Of a stretch of 64,000 nucleotides of DNA, positions 16,409-25,577 are shown in pieces. Under the pieces are notes generated by a model that saw only the letters and a program-made list of their open reading frames with translations, was not told the origin of the DNA and did not search any database. Numbering within the stretch: position 1 is the first letter of the stretch; each line of letters begins with the position of its first letter. A program made the position numbers and the translations under genes. Source of the stretch: Mucilaginibacter aquaedulcis (lineage in GTDB: Bacteria; Bacteroidota; Bacteroidia; Sphingobacteriales; Sphingobacteriaceae); assembly GCF_030409325.1 (NCBI RefSeq), contig NZ_JAUFPR010000008.1, positions 248,001-312,000 of the forward strand, written 5' to 3'.

Positions 16409-17032
16409 CTTTTTGGTCAGTGCTATTTTAATTCCCATCAGCACAAAAGCCAGGCTCGAAAACTTATTTAACCAGGTACCAATCATAGCATTGCTTTTTA
16501 GCCTGGCAGAAAACGAACCTGCAAAAAAGGTTAATACCATAAACCATAATAAACCCATTACAGCATAGGTTACTCCCAGAAAAATAAAGGGGAGGGCACT
16601 GTGCATGTATGCGGGTTGTATAAACTGAGGGAAAAAGGCCAGGAAAAATATAGCGACCTTCGGATTAAGCGTATTGGTGAATACTGCCGAGACATAGGTT
16701 TTTTTAACCGATACCAAAGGCTCCTGTTTACTTTCTTTCACTATGCTTTCACCCGAAAAAAACTTGGTTATGCCTAAATAGATTAGGTAGGCTGCTCCTA
16801 AATATTTCAAAACCGCAAAAGCCATGGCCGATTGTGCAAGGATCAGCGATAGTCCAAAAGCTGCCAGGCTGGTATGAACCAAAACGCCCGTTGTAATACC
16901 CAAAGTAGCGAATATGCCCGATTTACGCCCCTGCGTAATGGATTTATTCAGGATGAAAACAGTATCGATGCCTGGTGAAATAATAAACAGGAAAGATGCT
17001 ATTATGAAAGCCGCGTAGTTAGTTATACCCAT
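16406..17032 (-). CDS. LysE-family amino-acid/metabolite exporter
   Basis: A 208-residue inner-membrane protein with six predicted helices. The N-terminal motif SPGIDTVFILNKSITQGRKSG and the PKVAIFFLAFFPQFI stretch (near residues 123-137) are typical of LysE/RhtB transporters, which export amino acids or homoserine lactone-like compounds. The substrate cannot be told from sequence. It is a single gene with its own short-leader promoter and a shared terminator. Confidence 0.93.
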   Translation of the reverse strand: MGITNYAAFIIASFLFIISPGIDTVFILNKSITQGRKSGIFATLGITTGVLVHTSLAAFGLSLILAQSAMAFAVLKYLGAAYLIYLGITKFFSGESIVKESKQEPLVSVKKTYVSAVFTNTLNPKVAIFFLAFFPQFIQPAYMHSALPFIFLGVTYAVMGLLWFMVLTFFAGSFSARLKSNAMIGTWLNKFSSLAFVLMGIKIALTKK

Positions 17033-17037
17033 ATTTT

Positions 17038-17045
17038 CAAAGTTA
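17038..17045 (-). promoter_or_regulatory. Candidate -7 element for the LysE gene
   Basis: On the minus strand TAACTTTG matches TAnnTTTG 5 bases before the ATG. No -33 TTG was found at the proper spacing. It predicts a very short leader. Confidence 0.4.
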
Positions 17046-17131
17046 CAGATTTTTTGTAAAGTACACTTTGAGTAACGTGGCAGATAAGTACTTAACTTTA
17101 TGGTAACTATTTTCCTATTGATTTTTTCAAA

Positions 17132-18109
17132 TTAACTATGCCCTAATACAGGGTGTGGCTGGTATAACTCTTCCAGTCTGGTAATTTCATCAGCAGATAA
17201 TTTTACCGACAGCGCGGCCACGGCATCTTCAAGGTGCCCTGGTTTACTGGCTCCAATTATTGGGGCGGTAATAACGGGCTTAGTAAGCACCCATGCTAAA
17301 GCCACTTGTGCACTGGGTAAGCCTTTTTGCTCGGCTATTTCGGCTACACGATCAGCAATGGCAAAATCCGAGTCGTTATATAAGCTTTTTCCGAAGACAT
17401 CGGTCTTGGCTCGTTCTGTTTCGTTACGTTCTTTCGTACGTTTGCCGGTTAGCAGGCCACGTGCCAGCGGCGACCATGGTATCACCGCAATTTTCTGATC
17501 GGCGCATAAGGGCAGCATTTCCCGTTCTTCTTCCCGATAAAGGAGGTTATAATATGGCTGCATGGAAACAAAGCGGGTCCAGCCGTGCTGCTCGGCAATG
17601 TGCTGAGCCTTGGCAAACTGCCAGCTAAACATTGATGACGCACCGATGTAACGAGCCTTGCCGGCCTTAACAACATCGTGCAGGGCCTCCATGGTTTCCT
17701 CAATCGGAGTGTTGTAATCCCAGCGATGTATCTGGTACAGATCAACATAATCGGTACCGAGACGTTTTAAGCTGGCATCAATAGCACTCATGATATGCTT
17801 GCGCGATAGTCCCTTATCATTAGGGCCCGGGCCCATGGCATTGAAAACTTTGGTAGCCAGTACAATATCATCGCGTTTGGCAAAATCATTCAATGCCCGG
17901 CCAACTACCTCTTCGCTGGCACCGGCTGTATACACATCTGCAGTGTCAAAAAAATTAAAGCCCAGCTCCAGTGCCTTTTTAATAAAAGGGCGGCTTTGCT
18001 CTTCGTTGAGGGCCCATGGCCAGCGTTCGGTAGGCTTGCCATAGGTCATGGTTCCCAGGCATAAACGCGATACGCTCATGCCGGTATTTCCAAATCTGAT
18101 GTATTCCAT
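17132..18109 (-). CDS. Aldo/keto reductase
   Basis: A 325-residue (alpha/beta)8-barrel NADPH-dependent oxidoreductase. Seen motifs are GTMTYG near the N-terminus, FDTADVYTAGASEEVVGRAL with the catalytic Asp and Tyr (about residues 55-75), VLATKVF with the catalytic Lys, QIHRWD with the catalytic His, and the C-terminal PIIGASKPGHLEDAV cofactor-binding region. The substrate is probably a carbonyl compound but is not determinable. It is monocistronic, divergent from the secreted hydrolase at 18329. Confidence 0.95.
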   Translation of the reverse strand: MEYIRFGNTGMSVSRLCLGTMTYGKPTERWPWALNEEQSRPFIKKALELGFNFFDTADVYTAGASEEVVGRALNDFAKRDDIVLATKVFNAMGPGPNDKGLSRKHIMSAIDASLKRLGTDYVDLYQIHRWDYNTPIEETMEALHDVVKAGKARYIGASSMFSWQFAKAQHIAEQHGWTRFVSMQPYYNLLYREEEREMLPLCADQKIAVIPWSPLARGLLTGKRTKERNETERAKTDVFGKSLYNDSDFAIADRVAEIAEQKGLPSAQVALAWVLTKPVITAPIIGASKPGHLEDAVAALSVKLSADEITRLEELYQPHPVLGHS

Positions 18110-18328
18110 AAAACAATGTATTTATCATTTAAAATTACTGAACAAGCATAATACCTGGTGTAACAAAGAGGTAACAAATTAAAAGGTGTTTGAAGGTTTT
18201 ATGAAATACAGAGGCATCAATAACGATTGCTATTAAAAGTGTAGTAAATAATGATTAATGTACATACATATTAACATTTATAGCTTATATTTATTAGCTG
18301 TAAATCAATAACTTAAATCTATAAATTC

Positions 18329-19261
18329 ATGAAAAAATTGCTTCTAAAAATCATTTGCCTGTTTATGGCTTTGGGTTTTATCATTGCTGGTCACGTACAG
18401 GCTGCGGTAAAACCCGCAGATCCGCCTGCCAACTTTATGCATCATATGGCTAAAGTTAATGGCATAAATATTCATTACGTATCGGGTGGCAAAGGCGAGC
18501 CTTTACTTTTGATCCATGGTTTTGGTCAAAACTGGTATATGTGGAATCGTATACTGCCCGAATTGTCAAAGCACTTTACTGTTATTGCGCCTGATATGCC
18601 GGGAGTTGGCGAATCTGATAAACCTGCAAGTGGTTATGATAAAAAAGCGTTAGCTCATGATATGCATGAACTTATGAAATCTTTAGGCTACAAAAATATC
18701 AACCTTGTTGGTCATGATATAGGTTTGATGGTTGCTTATGCCTACGCCGCGCAATATGGCAGCGATGTAAAAAAGGTAGCCTTGCTGGATGCCTTGATTC
18801 CAGGGGTTGAACCGGTATGGACTCAGACTAAAGCGCAGGCCTGGTGGTTTGGTTTTTTTGCTTTCCCTCATTCAGGCGATCTTGTTAATGGCAGGGCAGG
18901 GTTATTTTTAACTAACTTTTGGCCTGTAGTGGGTTACGTGAAGAATCCATTTACTACTGCAGAGAAAAATGAATTTATAAGGGCTTATTCGGAACCTGGT
19001 GCAACAACCGGAGCTTTCCACTGGTTTGGAGCTTTTGAGAAAGATGCCGCGGATAATAAGGAGTTAATGAAAAATAAGCTTAAAATGCCTTTATTGGCCA
19101 TGGGGTCTGAACATTTTGCTGGATCATATCTGGCTGCCCATTGCAGGTTGGTAGCTGTCAATGTGAAAGAATCTATAATTAAAGGTTCGGGGCATTGGAT
19201 TGTTCAGGAAAATACTCCGCAGGTACAAAAGGATCTGCTTGATTTCTTTTTAAGTAAATGA
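18329..19261 (+). CDS. Exported alpha/beta hydrolase with Asp nucleophile
   Basis: A 310-residue protein with a signal peptide (cleavage expected after QAA, about residue 26). The fold is alpha/beta hydrolase: LLLIHGFGQNWYMW (oxyanion HG), PDMPGVGESDKP, and the nucleophile elbow VGHDIGL in which Asp replaces Ser. An Asp nucleophile is characteristic of the epoxide hydrolase/haloalkane dehalogenase group. The terminal catalytic His is in GSGHWIVQE. It is predicted to act outside the cytoplasm on an epoxide, haloalkane or related small molecule; the real substrate is unknown. A strong terminator follows. Confidence 0.9.
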   Translation: MKKLLLKIICLFMALGFIIAGHVQAAVKPADPPANFMHHMAKVNGINIHYVSGGKGEPLLLIHGFGQNWYMWNRILPELSKHFTVIAPDMPGVGESDKPASGYDKKALAHDMHELMKSLGYKNINLVGHDIGLMVAYAYAAQYGSDVKKVALLDALIPGVEPVWTQTKAQAWWFGFFAFPHSGDLVNGRAGLFLTNFWPVVGYVKNPFTTAEKNEFIRAYSEPGATTGAFHWFGAFEKDAADNKELMKNKLKMPLLAMGSEHFAGSYLAAHCRLVAVNVKESIIKGSGHWIVQENTPQVQKDLLDFFLSK

Positions 19262-19285
19262 TAAGCGGCGAGTAACGATAAATAG

Positions 19286-19319
19286 CAAAAAGCCTTCAGT
19301 ATATGCTGAAGGCTTTTTG
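19286..19319 (+). terminator. Intrinsic terminator after the exported hydrolase
   Basis: A perfect 14-bp stem (CAAAAAGCCTTCAG against CTGAAGGCTTTTTG) with a 6-base loop; T-runs on both sides allow termination of both the plus-strand hydrolase and the converging minus-strand thioredoxin-like gene. Confidence 0.92.
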
Positions 19320-19342
19320 TTATTTATCAAATTTGTTTATGA

Positions 19343-19900
19343 TCACAGATTGGTTAAAAGCGTAAGCAACTCTAATTGAAAGCTTTTCCCTTTGTCATTA
19401 TTGTACCATTGCTGTAAAGCTATTTTTCGTTGATCCATCTCTACGTTATCTTTAAGCATCTGGTAATATAATAACTGACACTCTGCCGGGCGCGAACCCC
19501 ATACAGCCTGGTGGTTGCTCTCAACATCCGTAATGATGAGTTTAGGGATAGATTTGGTTCCGTTGGTGAGATATTGTTCAATAAGAAAGGGGGGCGAATC
19601 CCTTAGCTGATAATCAACTTTAATGAGTGGATTTAGTTCGGCAATTCTTTGTACAAAGGGTAAAGTATGGGCTGCATCGCCGCACCATGGCTCGGTAATA
19701 ATTGTCCATGTTTGCTCTTTTCTGATGTTTTCAACAAAATCCATCAACTCGGTGTTAAGGATGCCTGTTTTAAACCATCGTTGCTGGCGCGACCAATTTA
19801 ACTCGGTGTAATGCACATATGCAGGATTATCATAAGGCGCCGGAGGGTTTGGATTAGTTAAAATGCCCTCGAATAATTGCTGATAGGTAATAAAATCCAT
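19343..19900 (-). CDS. Thioredoxin-family protein (Thioredoxin_9 type)
   Basis: A 185-residue cytoplasmic protein with a thioredoxin-like fold. The active-site region reads ITEPWCGDAAHTLPF: one Cys (WCGDA) where canonical thioredoxins have WCGPC, so only the first Cys is present. This matches the Thioredoxin_9-like group seen in Bacteroidota. The cis-Pro region is KSIPKLIITD (about residues 116-125). It may act as a monothiol reductase or binding protein. The function is unproven; it is a single gene. Confidence 0.85.
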   Translation of the reverse strand: MDFITYQQLFEGILTNPNPPAPYDNPAYVHYTELNWSRQQRWFKTGILNTELMDFVENIRKEQTWTIITEPWCGDAAHTLPFVQRIAELNPLIKVDYQLRDSPPFLIEQYLTNGTKSIPKLIITDVESNHQAVWGSRPAECQLLYYQMLKDNVEMDQRKIALQQWYNNDKGKSFQLELLTLLTNL

Positions 19901-20013
19901 TAGTTTTTTTGTCTGAATTTTATTAAAGGTAAATCTTTTAAAAGAATACTTATGTAATAATTATGGTAATGACCAATAACTGAATTATTTGAACATATAA
20001 ATTCCAAAAGTTA

Positions 20014-20928
20014 TCATTTAAACGATTGCCTGAACTCTAATGGAGAAACCTTGGTTTTTGTTTTAAACAGCTTGCTGAATGATTGCGGATGTTCAAAGCC
20101 TAATTCGTAAGCTATTTCACTTACTGATAAGCCTGTTGTAGATAGTTTCTCTTTTGCCTTGGCAATAAGGCTGTCGTGAATATGTTGCTGGGTGCTTTTA
20201 CCTGTTAATGTTTTTAATAAGCCACTCAAATATCCGGGCGAAATATTTAATGTGTCGGAAACGTACGCTACCGTAGGTAATCCCTGTTTTATGAGATCAT
20301 CGCTGTTAAAATAATCGTTGAGCAGCGTTTCCAGGCGATCAAGGATTTGGTGGTTGGTTATTTTACGGGTGATGAATTGTCGCTGATAAAACCTTTCGGC
20401 ATAGGTTAACAGCAGATCAAGCTGGGCAATAATAACATCCTGGCTAAACTTGTCGATGTTGGAGCGGTACTCTTGCTCAATATTCTGCAAAATGTTGATA
20501 AGAGTTGTTTCTTCTTTGTCTGACAGGAACAAGGCCTCATGTACCGCATAGCTAAAATATTCGTACTGCTTTACTTTTTGAGCCAGTGCTGTGTTCCATA
20601 AAAAATCGGGATGGATAAGCAGGCACCATCCCGAATGTTTTAATTCGCGACCACCCTCAATTGAAAATACCTGGCCGGGCGAAATAAAAAACATAATACC
20701 CTCATCAAAATCGTATTGTTGCTGGCCATATTTCATCTTGGCGTTGATATTCCTTTTTAACGAAATGGAATAAAAATCGAGGGTGATGCTTTTGGGCTCG
20801 TCATCGCGCAGCTTTTTAATGTTTTCAAAGTTGATTACGCTTATCAACGGATGTTCGGGCTTGGGTAAAGCCCTGAACTGATGAAACTCGCTAATACTTT
20901 TAATGCGGTGTGGTTGTGTGCCGGCCAT
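20014..20928 (-). CDS. AraC-family transcriptional regulator
   Basis: A 304-residue regulator with an N-terminal cupin-like sensing part and a C-terminal double helix-turn-helix: TVAYVSDTLNISPGYLSGLLK (first HTH, about residues 224-244) and LSVSEIAYELGFEHPQSFSKLFK (second HTH), ending SPLEFRQSFK as typical for AraC/XylS proteins. It starts 12 bp after the stop of the NmrA-type oxidoreductase on the same strand, so the two are likely one operon and the regulator may control it. Confidence 0.95.
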   Translation of the reverse strand: MAGTQPHRIKSISEFHQFRALPKPEHPLISVINFENIKKLRDDEPKSITLDFYSISLKRNINAKMKYGQQQYDFDEGIMFFISPGQVFSIEGGRELKHSGWCLLIHPDFLWNTALAQKVKQYEYFSYAVHEALFLSDKEETTLINILQNIEQEYRSNIDKFSQDVIIAQLDLLLTYAERFYQRQFITRKITNHQILDRLETLLNDYFNSDDLIKQGLPTVAYVSDTLNISPGYLSGLLKTLTGKSTQQHIHDSLIAKAKEKLSTTGLSVSEIAYELGFEHPQSFSKLFKTKTKVSPLEFRQSFK

Positions 20929-20940
20929 ATCCTAATATAC

Positions 20941-21837
20941 TTATTTTGCGTTATATGCAGTTGCAAATTCTTTTGCAAAATCGGTTAGCTTTACTTTGCC
21001 CATTTCCGGTTTGTGACGATAATAATCTGTCGCTAATACACCGTTATGCAGGCTACCGTACATTTCTGCCATTCCGGCGGCAATACCAGGGTGCATACCG
21101 GCAGCTACCAAACCATCGCGCATTTGATCATCAGTAATAATTGTCCATTTTAAATCGGGCTTTCCGATGGCTGCTCCCAGTATAGTGGCTGTTTGGTTGC
21201 AGGTCAGTTCCTCGCTGGCAACATAGCGTACTTTCCGGCCGGTGGATGGTGTGGTAATTTCTTCGGCAATGGCAGCTGCAATATCAATGGGTGATACCCA
21301 CGGAATTACATCATCAGCTCCGTAATTGGCTGCTATAACGCTCTGCGATTTAATCATAGCAGTATAAGCATACAGGTTGTAGTAAAAGGAAGTAGGACGC
21401 ATGTGGGTGATGGCTATATCTGCCGGCAATCTATTCAGAATGCCCTCCACACCGTGGGCACCCAGTAATATGCCCGATCCTTTTTCCAGATCAGCGCCAA
21501 AGGTGCTTAAGTTTACAACTTGTTTTATTCCTGTTTTTTCAATTGCGGCAGCATAGTTACGGCCCAACTGATGATAATAGCCAACAAGATCAAGACCATG
21601 ATCAAAGTAATTGGCAGGCGGCACCATGGTATAAACTGCATCTGCCCCGGTAAATGTTGTTGTGATAAATTCTGCGTCTTGCAATGAACCAATCGCGGCG
21701 GTGGCACCCAAGGCTTCAATCTCTTTTTGTTTTTCGGGATTGCTGCTGATAACCGTAACTATATGCCCGCTTTGCACTAAGGTAGCAGTAAGCGGTTTGC
21801 TGATATGCCCCAACGAGCCTGTTATTATAATTTTCAT
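20941..21837 (-). CDS. NmrA-type SDR NAD(P)-binding oxidoreductase
   Basis: A 298-residue atypical short-chain dehydrogenase/NmrA-like protein. The chosen ATG places the Rossmann start directly at MKIIITGSLGHISKPL (glycine-rich ITGSLGHI); the longer frame beginning at 21984 adds 49 residues that do not resemble the family. Other matches are GADAVYTMVPP and GVEGILNRLPADIAITHMRPT. The active-site Tyr-x3-Lys of classical SDRs is not evident, so it may be a quinone reductase of the QOR2 type or a redox sensor. It precedes the AraC gene in an operon. Confidence 0.9.
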   Translation of the reverse strand: MKIIITGSLGHISKPLTATLVQSGHIVTVISSNPEKQKEIEALGATAAIGSLQDAEFITTTFTGADAVYTMVPPANYFDHGLDLVGYYHQLGRNYAAAIEKTGIKQVVNLSTFGADLEKGSGILLGAHGVEGILNRLPADIAITHMRPTSFYYNLYAYTAMIKSQSVIAANYGADDVIPWVSPIDIAAAIAEEITTPSTGRKVRYVASEELTCNQTATILGAAIGKPDLKWTIITDDQMRDGLVAAGMHPGIAAGMAEMYGSLHNGVLATDYYRHKPEMGKVKLTDFAKEFATAYNAK

Positions 21838-22196
21838 AATTGTTTCTTTTTGATAAAGTAAAGGTCTGCAGTAATGACTAAACACGCTTAGCCTAATCTG
21901 CTGTTGTTGTAGCCAAAAATGAGGTTGGGATTTATTTAATTTACAGGCAATGAATATGGCTGATTTTGACAAATATTTGATCAATTTTTGATGATTTTTG
22001 AACCTGCTAACCGGCTTTTATTTATTAATTTTAGGTTTTTCAGCCCGGCTTTGGTTCCCACCTTGATTTGTGCGGTATTTGGTATGTGACCACATCCCAT
22101 ATTTGTTTGTAACAGCATAAAAGAATAACACATTACTGTATTGCGACCAAAGGCATTTTCCCAGCATTTTATTACATCACCATAATCAAAACAACA

Positions 22197-23018
22197 ATGA
22201 GTAAGATTACAGTAAAAGACGGAACCGAAATTTATTACAAGGATTGGGGAACAGGACAGCCTCTTTTCTTTCATCACGGTTGGCCCCTATCTGGCGATGA
22301 TTGGGATGCACAGCTGATGTTTTTCCTGAAAGAAGGATTTCGGGTTATAGCTCATGACCGCCGCGGGCATGGCAGGTCTACCCAAACCTCTGGCGGACAT
22401 GATATGGATACCTATGCATCTGATGTTGCCGCGATAACTGAGGCGCTTGATCTGAAGGATGCTGTGCATATCGGCCACTCAACAGGTGGAGGTGAAGCTA
22501 TTCATTACGCCGCGAATTTTGGAAAAGGCCGTGTGGCCAAGGTTGTGCTCATCAGTGCGGTTACCCCGATCATGGTACAGTCTGATAGCAATCCGGATGG
22601 TGTTCCTATGGCTATATTTGATGAGATACGTCAGGGTACAGCATTTAACAGGGCGCAATATTTTCAGGACTTTACAATTCCTTTCTACGGATATAATCGT
22701 GAAGGCGCGAAAATATCGCAGGGAATCAGAGATAATTGGTGGCGCCAGGGAATGATGGGCGGAGTAAAAGCGCATCACGATGGTATCAAGGCTTTTTCAG
22801 AAACTGATTTTACTGAAGACCTTAAAAGTGTAGATTTTCCGGTGTTAGTTTTGCATGGTGAAGACGACCAGATAGTTCCTTTCCATATCGCAGGAGAAAA
22901 GGCGGTAAAGCTTTTGAAAAACGGAAAATTAATCTCTTATCCAGGCTTCCCTCATGGAATGCCGGCTACTGAGGCTGAAACCATCAACAAAGATCTTTTG
23001 GCTTTTATCAGATCGTAA
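22197..23018 (+). CDS. Alpha/beta hydrolase, cofactor-free haloperoxidase/arylesterase type
   Basis: A 273-residue cytoplasmic hydrolase. It shows the haloperoxidase-like pattern FFHHGWPLSGDDWD (oxyanion HG), AHDRRGHGRST, the nucleophile elbow IGHSTGGGE with Ser98, the catalytic Asp in LHGEDDQIVP and the His in PGFPHGMP. Such enzymes hydrolyse esters and can catalyse perhydrolysis. The natural substrate is unknown. It is divergent from the NmrA/AraC operon, and a terminator follows. Confidence 0.93.
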   Translation: MSKITVKDGTEIYYKDWGTGQPLFFHHGWPLSGDDWDAQLMFFLKEGFRVIAHDRRGHGRSTQTSGGHDMDTYASDVAAITEALDLKDAVHIGHSTGGGEAIHYAANFGKGRVAKVVLISAVTPIMVQSDSNPDGVPMAIFDEIRQGTAFNRAQYFQDFTIPFYGYNREGAKISQGIRDNWWRQGMMGGVKAHHDGIKAFSETDFTEDLKSVDFPVLVLHGEDDQIVPFHIAGEKAVKLLKNGKLISYPGFPHGMPATEAETINKDLLAFIRS

Positions 23019-23040
23019 ATAACAAGATTTGTTGTAAACA

Positions 23041-23078
23041 AAAAAGAGCCGTCGCTATAAAAGTGACGGCTCTTTTTT
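23041..23078 (+). terminator. Intrinsic terminator after the haloperoxidase-like hydrolase
   Basis: A 16-bp stem, AAAAAGAGCCGTCGCT against AGTGACGGCTCTTTTT with one wobble pair, a 5-base loop and a following T-run. It sits between converging genes and probably serves both. Confidence 0.92.
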
Positions 23079-23108
23079 TGGTAATGCCCTATAGAGGTTT
23101 AACTCTTG

Positions 23109-24296
23109 CTACAAATAACTCAGCCACCATTTTGTTTTATTGTTAGATTGCTTATAGGCATCGTATCGTTTACATAGCGGATACAGGCCTGCTACTATCA
23201 CTATCCAGATGAGGTAAGCCACTGGCAATGAAAAGCCATAACCTTTCAGATCGGTAGTGAACCAGATGGGTTTTGTCAGGAACCATAGTTTCCAGTTTTG
23301 ACCGGGTAAAAACGCAGAAGAAACAACTGCTACTAAATGTATAATATAAATGTGGATGAGATAATAAAACATAGGAACCCTGCCATATACCGAAACTACT
23401 TTTACCACACCACCTTTTAATTTTTCGGTTAATGAGAGGAATAAAAAAGCTCCGCCCAGAGTAAGCAAAACATAGAGTAGGGATGGCGGGTATTTATTTA
23501 CCTTTATAAATGATAAAAAGGTGAAAAATGCATCCTTTTGCACAGTCCACTTTACAGGGTCGCCATAAAGGTTGGTATAGCGCAGAATAATGAATGCCGC
23601 AATGGTGAAACTGCCTAATAACAATAGGTTTCTTTGTCTTTTATGCTCGTCGTAATCAGCAGCATACCAGGAACCCAGGCAATAGCCCAAAGGCATAATA
23701 GCCATTAATGGAACAATGGGGTAACCTACTAAAAGCATTTCCTTATGCCACATAAAAAACTGCTGATCATGAATCAGCGACCAGCCAAAAGCAGGCAAAG
23801 AATTACCTGCCACGTGTACATTATCTAATAAGTTATGGCCGGCAATAATGGTGATACAAATAACAAGGATAAGTTTTTTGGGAAGATGAATAAATGCTGC
23901 CAGTATGATCATGCTGGTGCCCAGTGCCCATATGGTAATAAATAGAAGCATGGGGAAGGTTATATTGAAATTCCACCCAAAATTAACAACTACCAGCTCC
24001 AGAAATACCAGCCAAATCCCTCTTTTTACCAGAAATATGGATAATTCTTTTTTGTTTTTCTTTTGCCCGATAAGGTATGCCGATGTTCCGGCCAGGAGCA
24101 TAAATATAGGAGCACAGAAATGGGTGATCCACCTGGTGAAAAATAATATGCCGCTTGTTTTGCTGAGATCAAGCGGATCATAAAGAAACGAGCCTGAGTA
24201 TAAGTAATCCCTTACATGGTCAAGCGCCATAATGATCATGATGGTGCCCCTAAGAAAATCAATGGATGTGATCCGTTTCTTTATGACTGTGTTCAT
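23109..24296 (-). CDS. DUF1624 / heparan-alpha-glucosaminide acetyltransferase-like membrane protein
   Basis: A 395-residue integral membrane protein with about ten helices. The N-terminus SIDFLRGTIMIIMALDHVRDYL is the DUF1624 (HGSNAT catalytic domain) signature, with the conserved Asp-His pair in ALDHVRD; a second landmark is FYLIHIYIIHL near residues 312-322. The family moves acetyl groups onto sugars across membranes in some members, but this branch has no known reaction to me. It is single and minus-strand, converging with the hydrolase gene. Confidence 0.9.
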   Translation of the reverse strand: MNTVIKKRITSIDFLRGTIMIIMALDHVRDYLYSGSFLYDPLDLSKTSGILFFTRWITHFCAPIFMLLAGTSAYLIGQKKNKKELSIFLVKRGIWLVFLELVVVNFGWNFNITFPMLLFITIWALGTSMIILAAFIHLPKKLILVICITIIAGHNLLDNVHVAGNSLPAFGWSLIHDQQFFMWHKEMLLVGYPIVPLMAIMPLGYCLGSWYAADYDEHKRQRNLLLLGSFTIAAFIILRYTNLYGDPVKWTVQKDAFFTFLSFIKVNKYPPSLLYVLLTLGGAFLFLSLTEKLKGGVVKVVSVYGRVPMFYYLIHIYIIHLVAVVSSAFLPGQNWKLWFLTKPIWFTTDLKGYGFSLPVAYLIWIVIVAGLYPLCKRYDAYKQSNNKTKWWLSYL

Positions 24297-24620
24297 TCAG
24301 GTTTAAATAAAATATAAAAGTAATGCTTTTTATAGGTTGAATTTTAACGATGCGTTGTTTTGTTTTTAACACTGCAGGTATTTTAAATCACGTTTCTTCC
24401 AAAACAACTAATAAACCTACAGCTTTTAGCAGAACGGACAAGAGGATTTTACTAAGAGGTTCAGGCTTTTCTTCCTACCAGGAAATAGGCTTATTAATCG
24501 CTTTTGCATAAGCAATCTTCTTACAAAAAAAACTTTCCTTCTGGCCCCTCCAAAATCTAATAACTGGTACCTGATACTTTAACCGGGAGGCTTTATCTTT
24601 GATTTTAAAATAAAAAACAA
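24297..24620. other. 324-bp intergenic region between DUF1624 and DoxX genes
   Basis: A divergent spacer that must hold both promoters. A TATCTTTG -7 match lies at 24594-24601 for the DoxX gene. A 53-codon frame at 24350-24511 has no ribosome-binding site or family resemblance and is not called. Nothing else is recognised. Confidence 0.6.
24594..24601 (+). promoter_or_regulatory. Candidate -7 element for the DoxX gene
   Basis: TATCTTTG fully matches TAnnTTTG and lies 19 bases before the ATG at 24621, giving an expected leader of about 12 bases. A good -33 TTG is not visible. Confidence 0.45.
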
Positions 24621-25067
24621 ATGAAAAACGCATCTGGAATAGCCCAGCTTATTTTAAGATTAGCTCTCGGGGTTGGGTTTTTATTACCTGTAATGGATAG
24701 GCTTGGTTTAATGGGGCCTCATGGTTCAGCAGGAGTTACATGGGGCGATTGGCAACACTTTATTGACTATACCAACACCCTGGTTCCGTTTGCCGGTCGG
24801 TCAATTGCCAACCTGATGGGTTTGTTTGCTACAATTGCCGAAGCCGTATTTGGTATATGTCTAATCATAGGTTTCAGAATTAAAGAAATTGCCTTGGGCG
24901 CAGGTATCCTGACAATGGTATTTGGTATATGCATGGCCATTTTTTTAAGCATCGGCGCTCCGTTTGGCTACCCGGTTTTTGTTTTTACGGGTGGTGCTTT
25001 GGTGCTTTCGGGCATTGATCATTACAAATGGAGTATTGACGGCTATATCCAGGGCAGGAGTTTGTAA
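24621..25067 (+). CDS. DoxX family membrane protein
   Basis: A 148-residue protein with four membrane helices in the DoxX pattern: an N-terminal LILRLALGVGFLLPVMDR, GLFATIAEAVFGICLIIGF in helix 2 and FGYPVFVFTGGALVLS toward the C-terminus. DoxX proteins have been linked to thiol and quinone redox systems in some bacteria; the role here is unknown. A GNAT gene follows 32 bp later on the same strand and may be co-transcribed. Confidence 0.9.
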   Translation: MKNASGIAQLILRLALGVGFLLPVMDRLGLMGPHGSAGVTWGDWQHFIDYTNTLVPFAGRSIANLMGLFATIAEAVFGICLIIGFRIKEIALGAGILTMVFGICMAIFLSIGAPFGYPVFVFTGGALVLSGIDHYKWSIDGYIQGRSL

Positions 25068-25099
25068 TTAAATTTTGTTGTAAGTAGTAAGAATAATTT

Positions 25100-25531
25100 A
25101 TGGAATTCAGAAAAGCAAAAACTAAAGCTGATATTGAGATTTGTAAAGAAGCAATCCTGGAATTTCGCGGGAATTTAGATCCGAAAACGGTAGTTGACCA
25201 GGTTTTTCAAATGATAAACCAGGAAGGATTTGAATTGGTTTATATCCCCAATGCCGATAATACCAAAGCTGGTGCGTTTATAGGTTACCGAACCATCAAT
25301 ATGCTACGTACCGGCCCTATGATCTACGTTGATGACCTGTTTACATTTTCAGAATTCAGGGGACTGGGTTATGCCGGTGCACTGTTAGATTATGTTGCCG
25401 GTGAGGCGGCAAATGAAGGGATAAAGAGCATTCATCTTGATAGTGGTTATGCGCTGCATACCGCACACCGCCTATACCTTAATAAAGGCTTTCATCTGGC
25501 ATGCAATCATTTTGCCAAGCCGATCAATTGA
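25100..25531 (+). CDS. GNAT-family N-acetyltransferase
   Basis: A 143-residue acetyltransferase. The acetyl-CoA pyrophosphate-binding motif is in FSEFRGLGYAGALLDYVAGEA (R-G-x-G-Y-A, about residues 88-96), preceded by the strand MIYVDDLFT and followed by IHLDSGYALHTAHRLYLNKGFH, the usual motif B. The substrate is unknown. It lies downstream of DoxX and ends before a pair of hairpins. Confidence 0.92.
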   Translation: MEFRKAKTKADIEICKEAILEFRGNLDPKTVVDQVFQMINQEGFELVYIPNADNTKAGAFIGYRTINMLRTGPMIYVDDLFTFSEFRGLGYAGALLDYVAGEAANEGIKSIHLDSGYALHTAHRLYLNKGFHLACNHFAKPIN

Positions 25532-25536
25532 TTTGT

Positions 25537-25570
25537 ATCGCTATCAATATTTAAGGGTATCGATAGCGAT
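25537..25570. repeat. Hairpin downstream of the GNAT gene
   Basis: Nine-base arms ATCGCTATC and GATAGCGAT face each other across about 16 bases, just after the GNAT stop codon and just before the larger palindrome at 25578. No T-run follows, so its role is unclear. Confidence 0.6.
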
Positions 25571-25577
25571 TTATAAT

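Noticed and set aside
24350..24511. 53-codon frame (MRCFVFNTAG...) in the DUF1624-DoxX spacer
   Set aside because: No family resemblance, no ribosome-binding site or promoter before it, and composition is not clearly coding. It may be a decayed fragment; not called as a gene.
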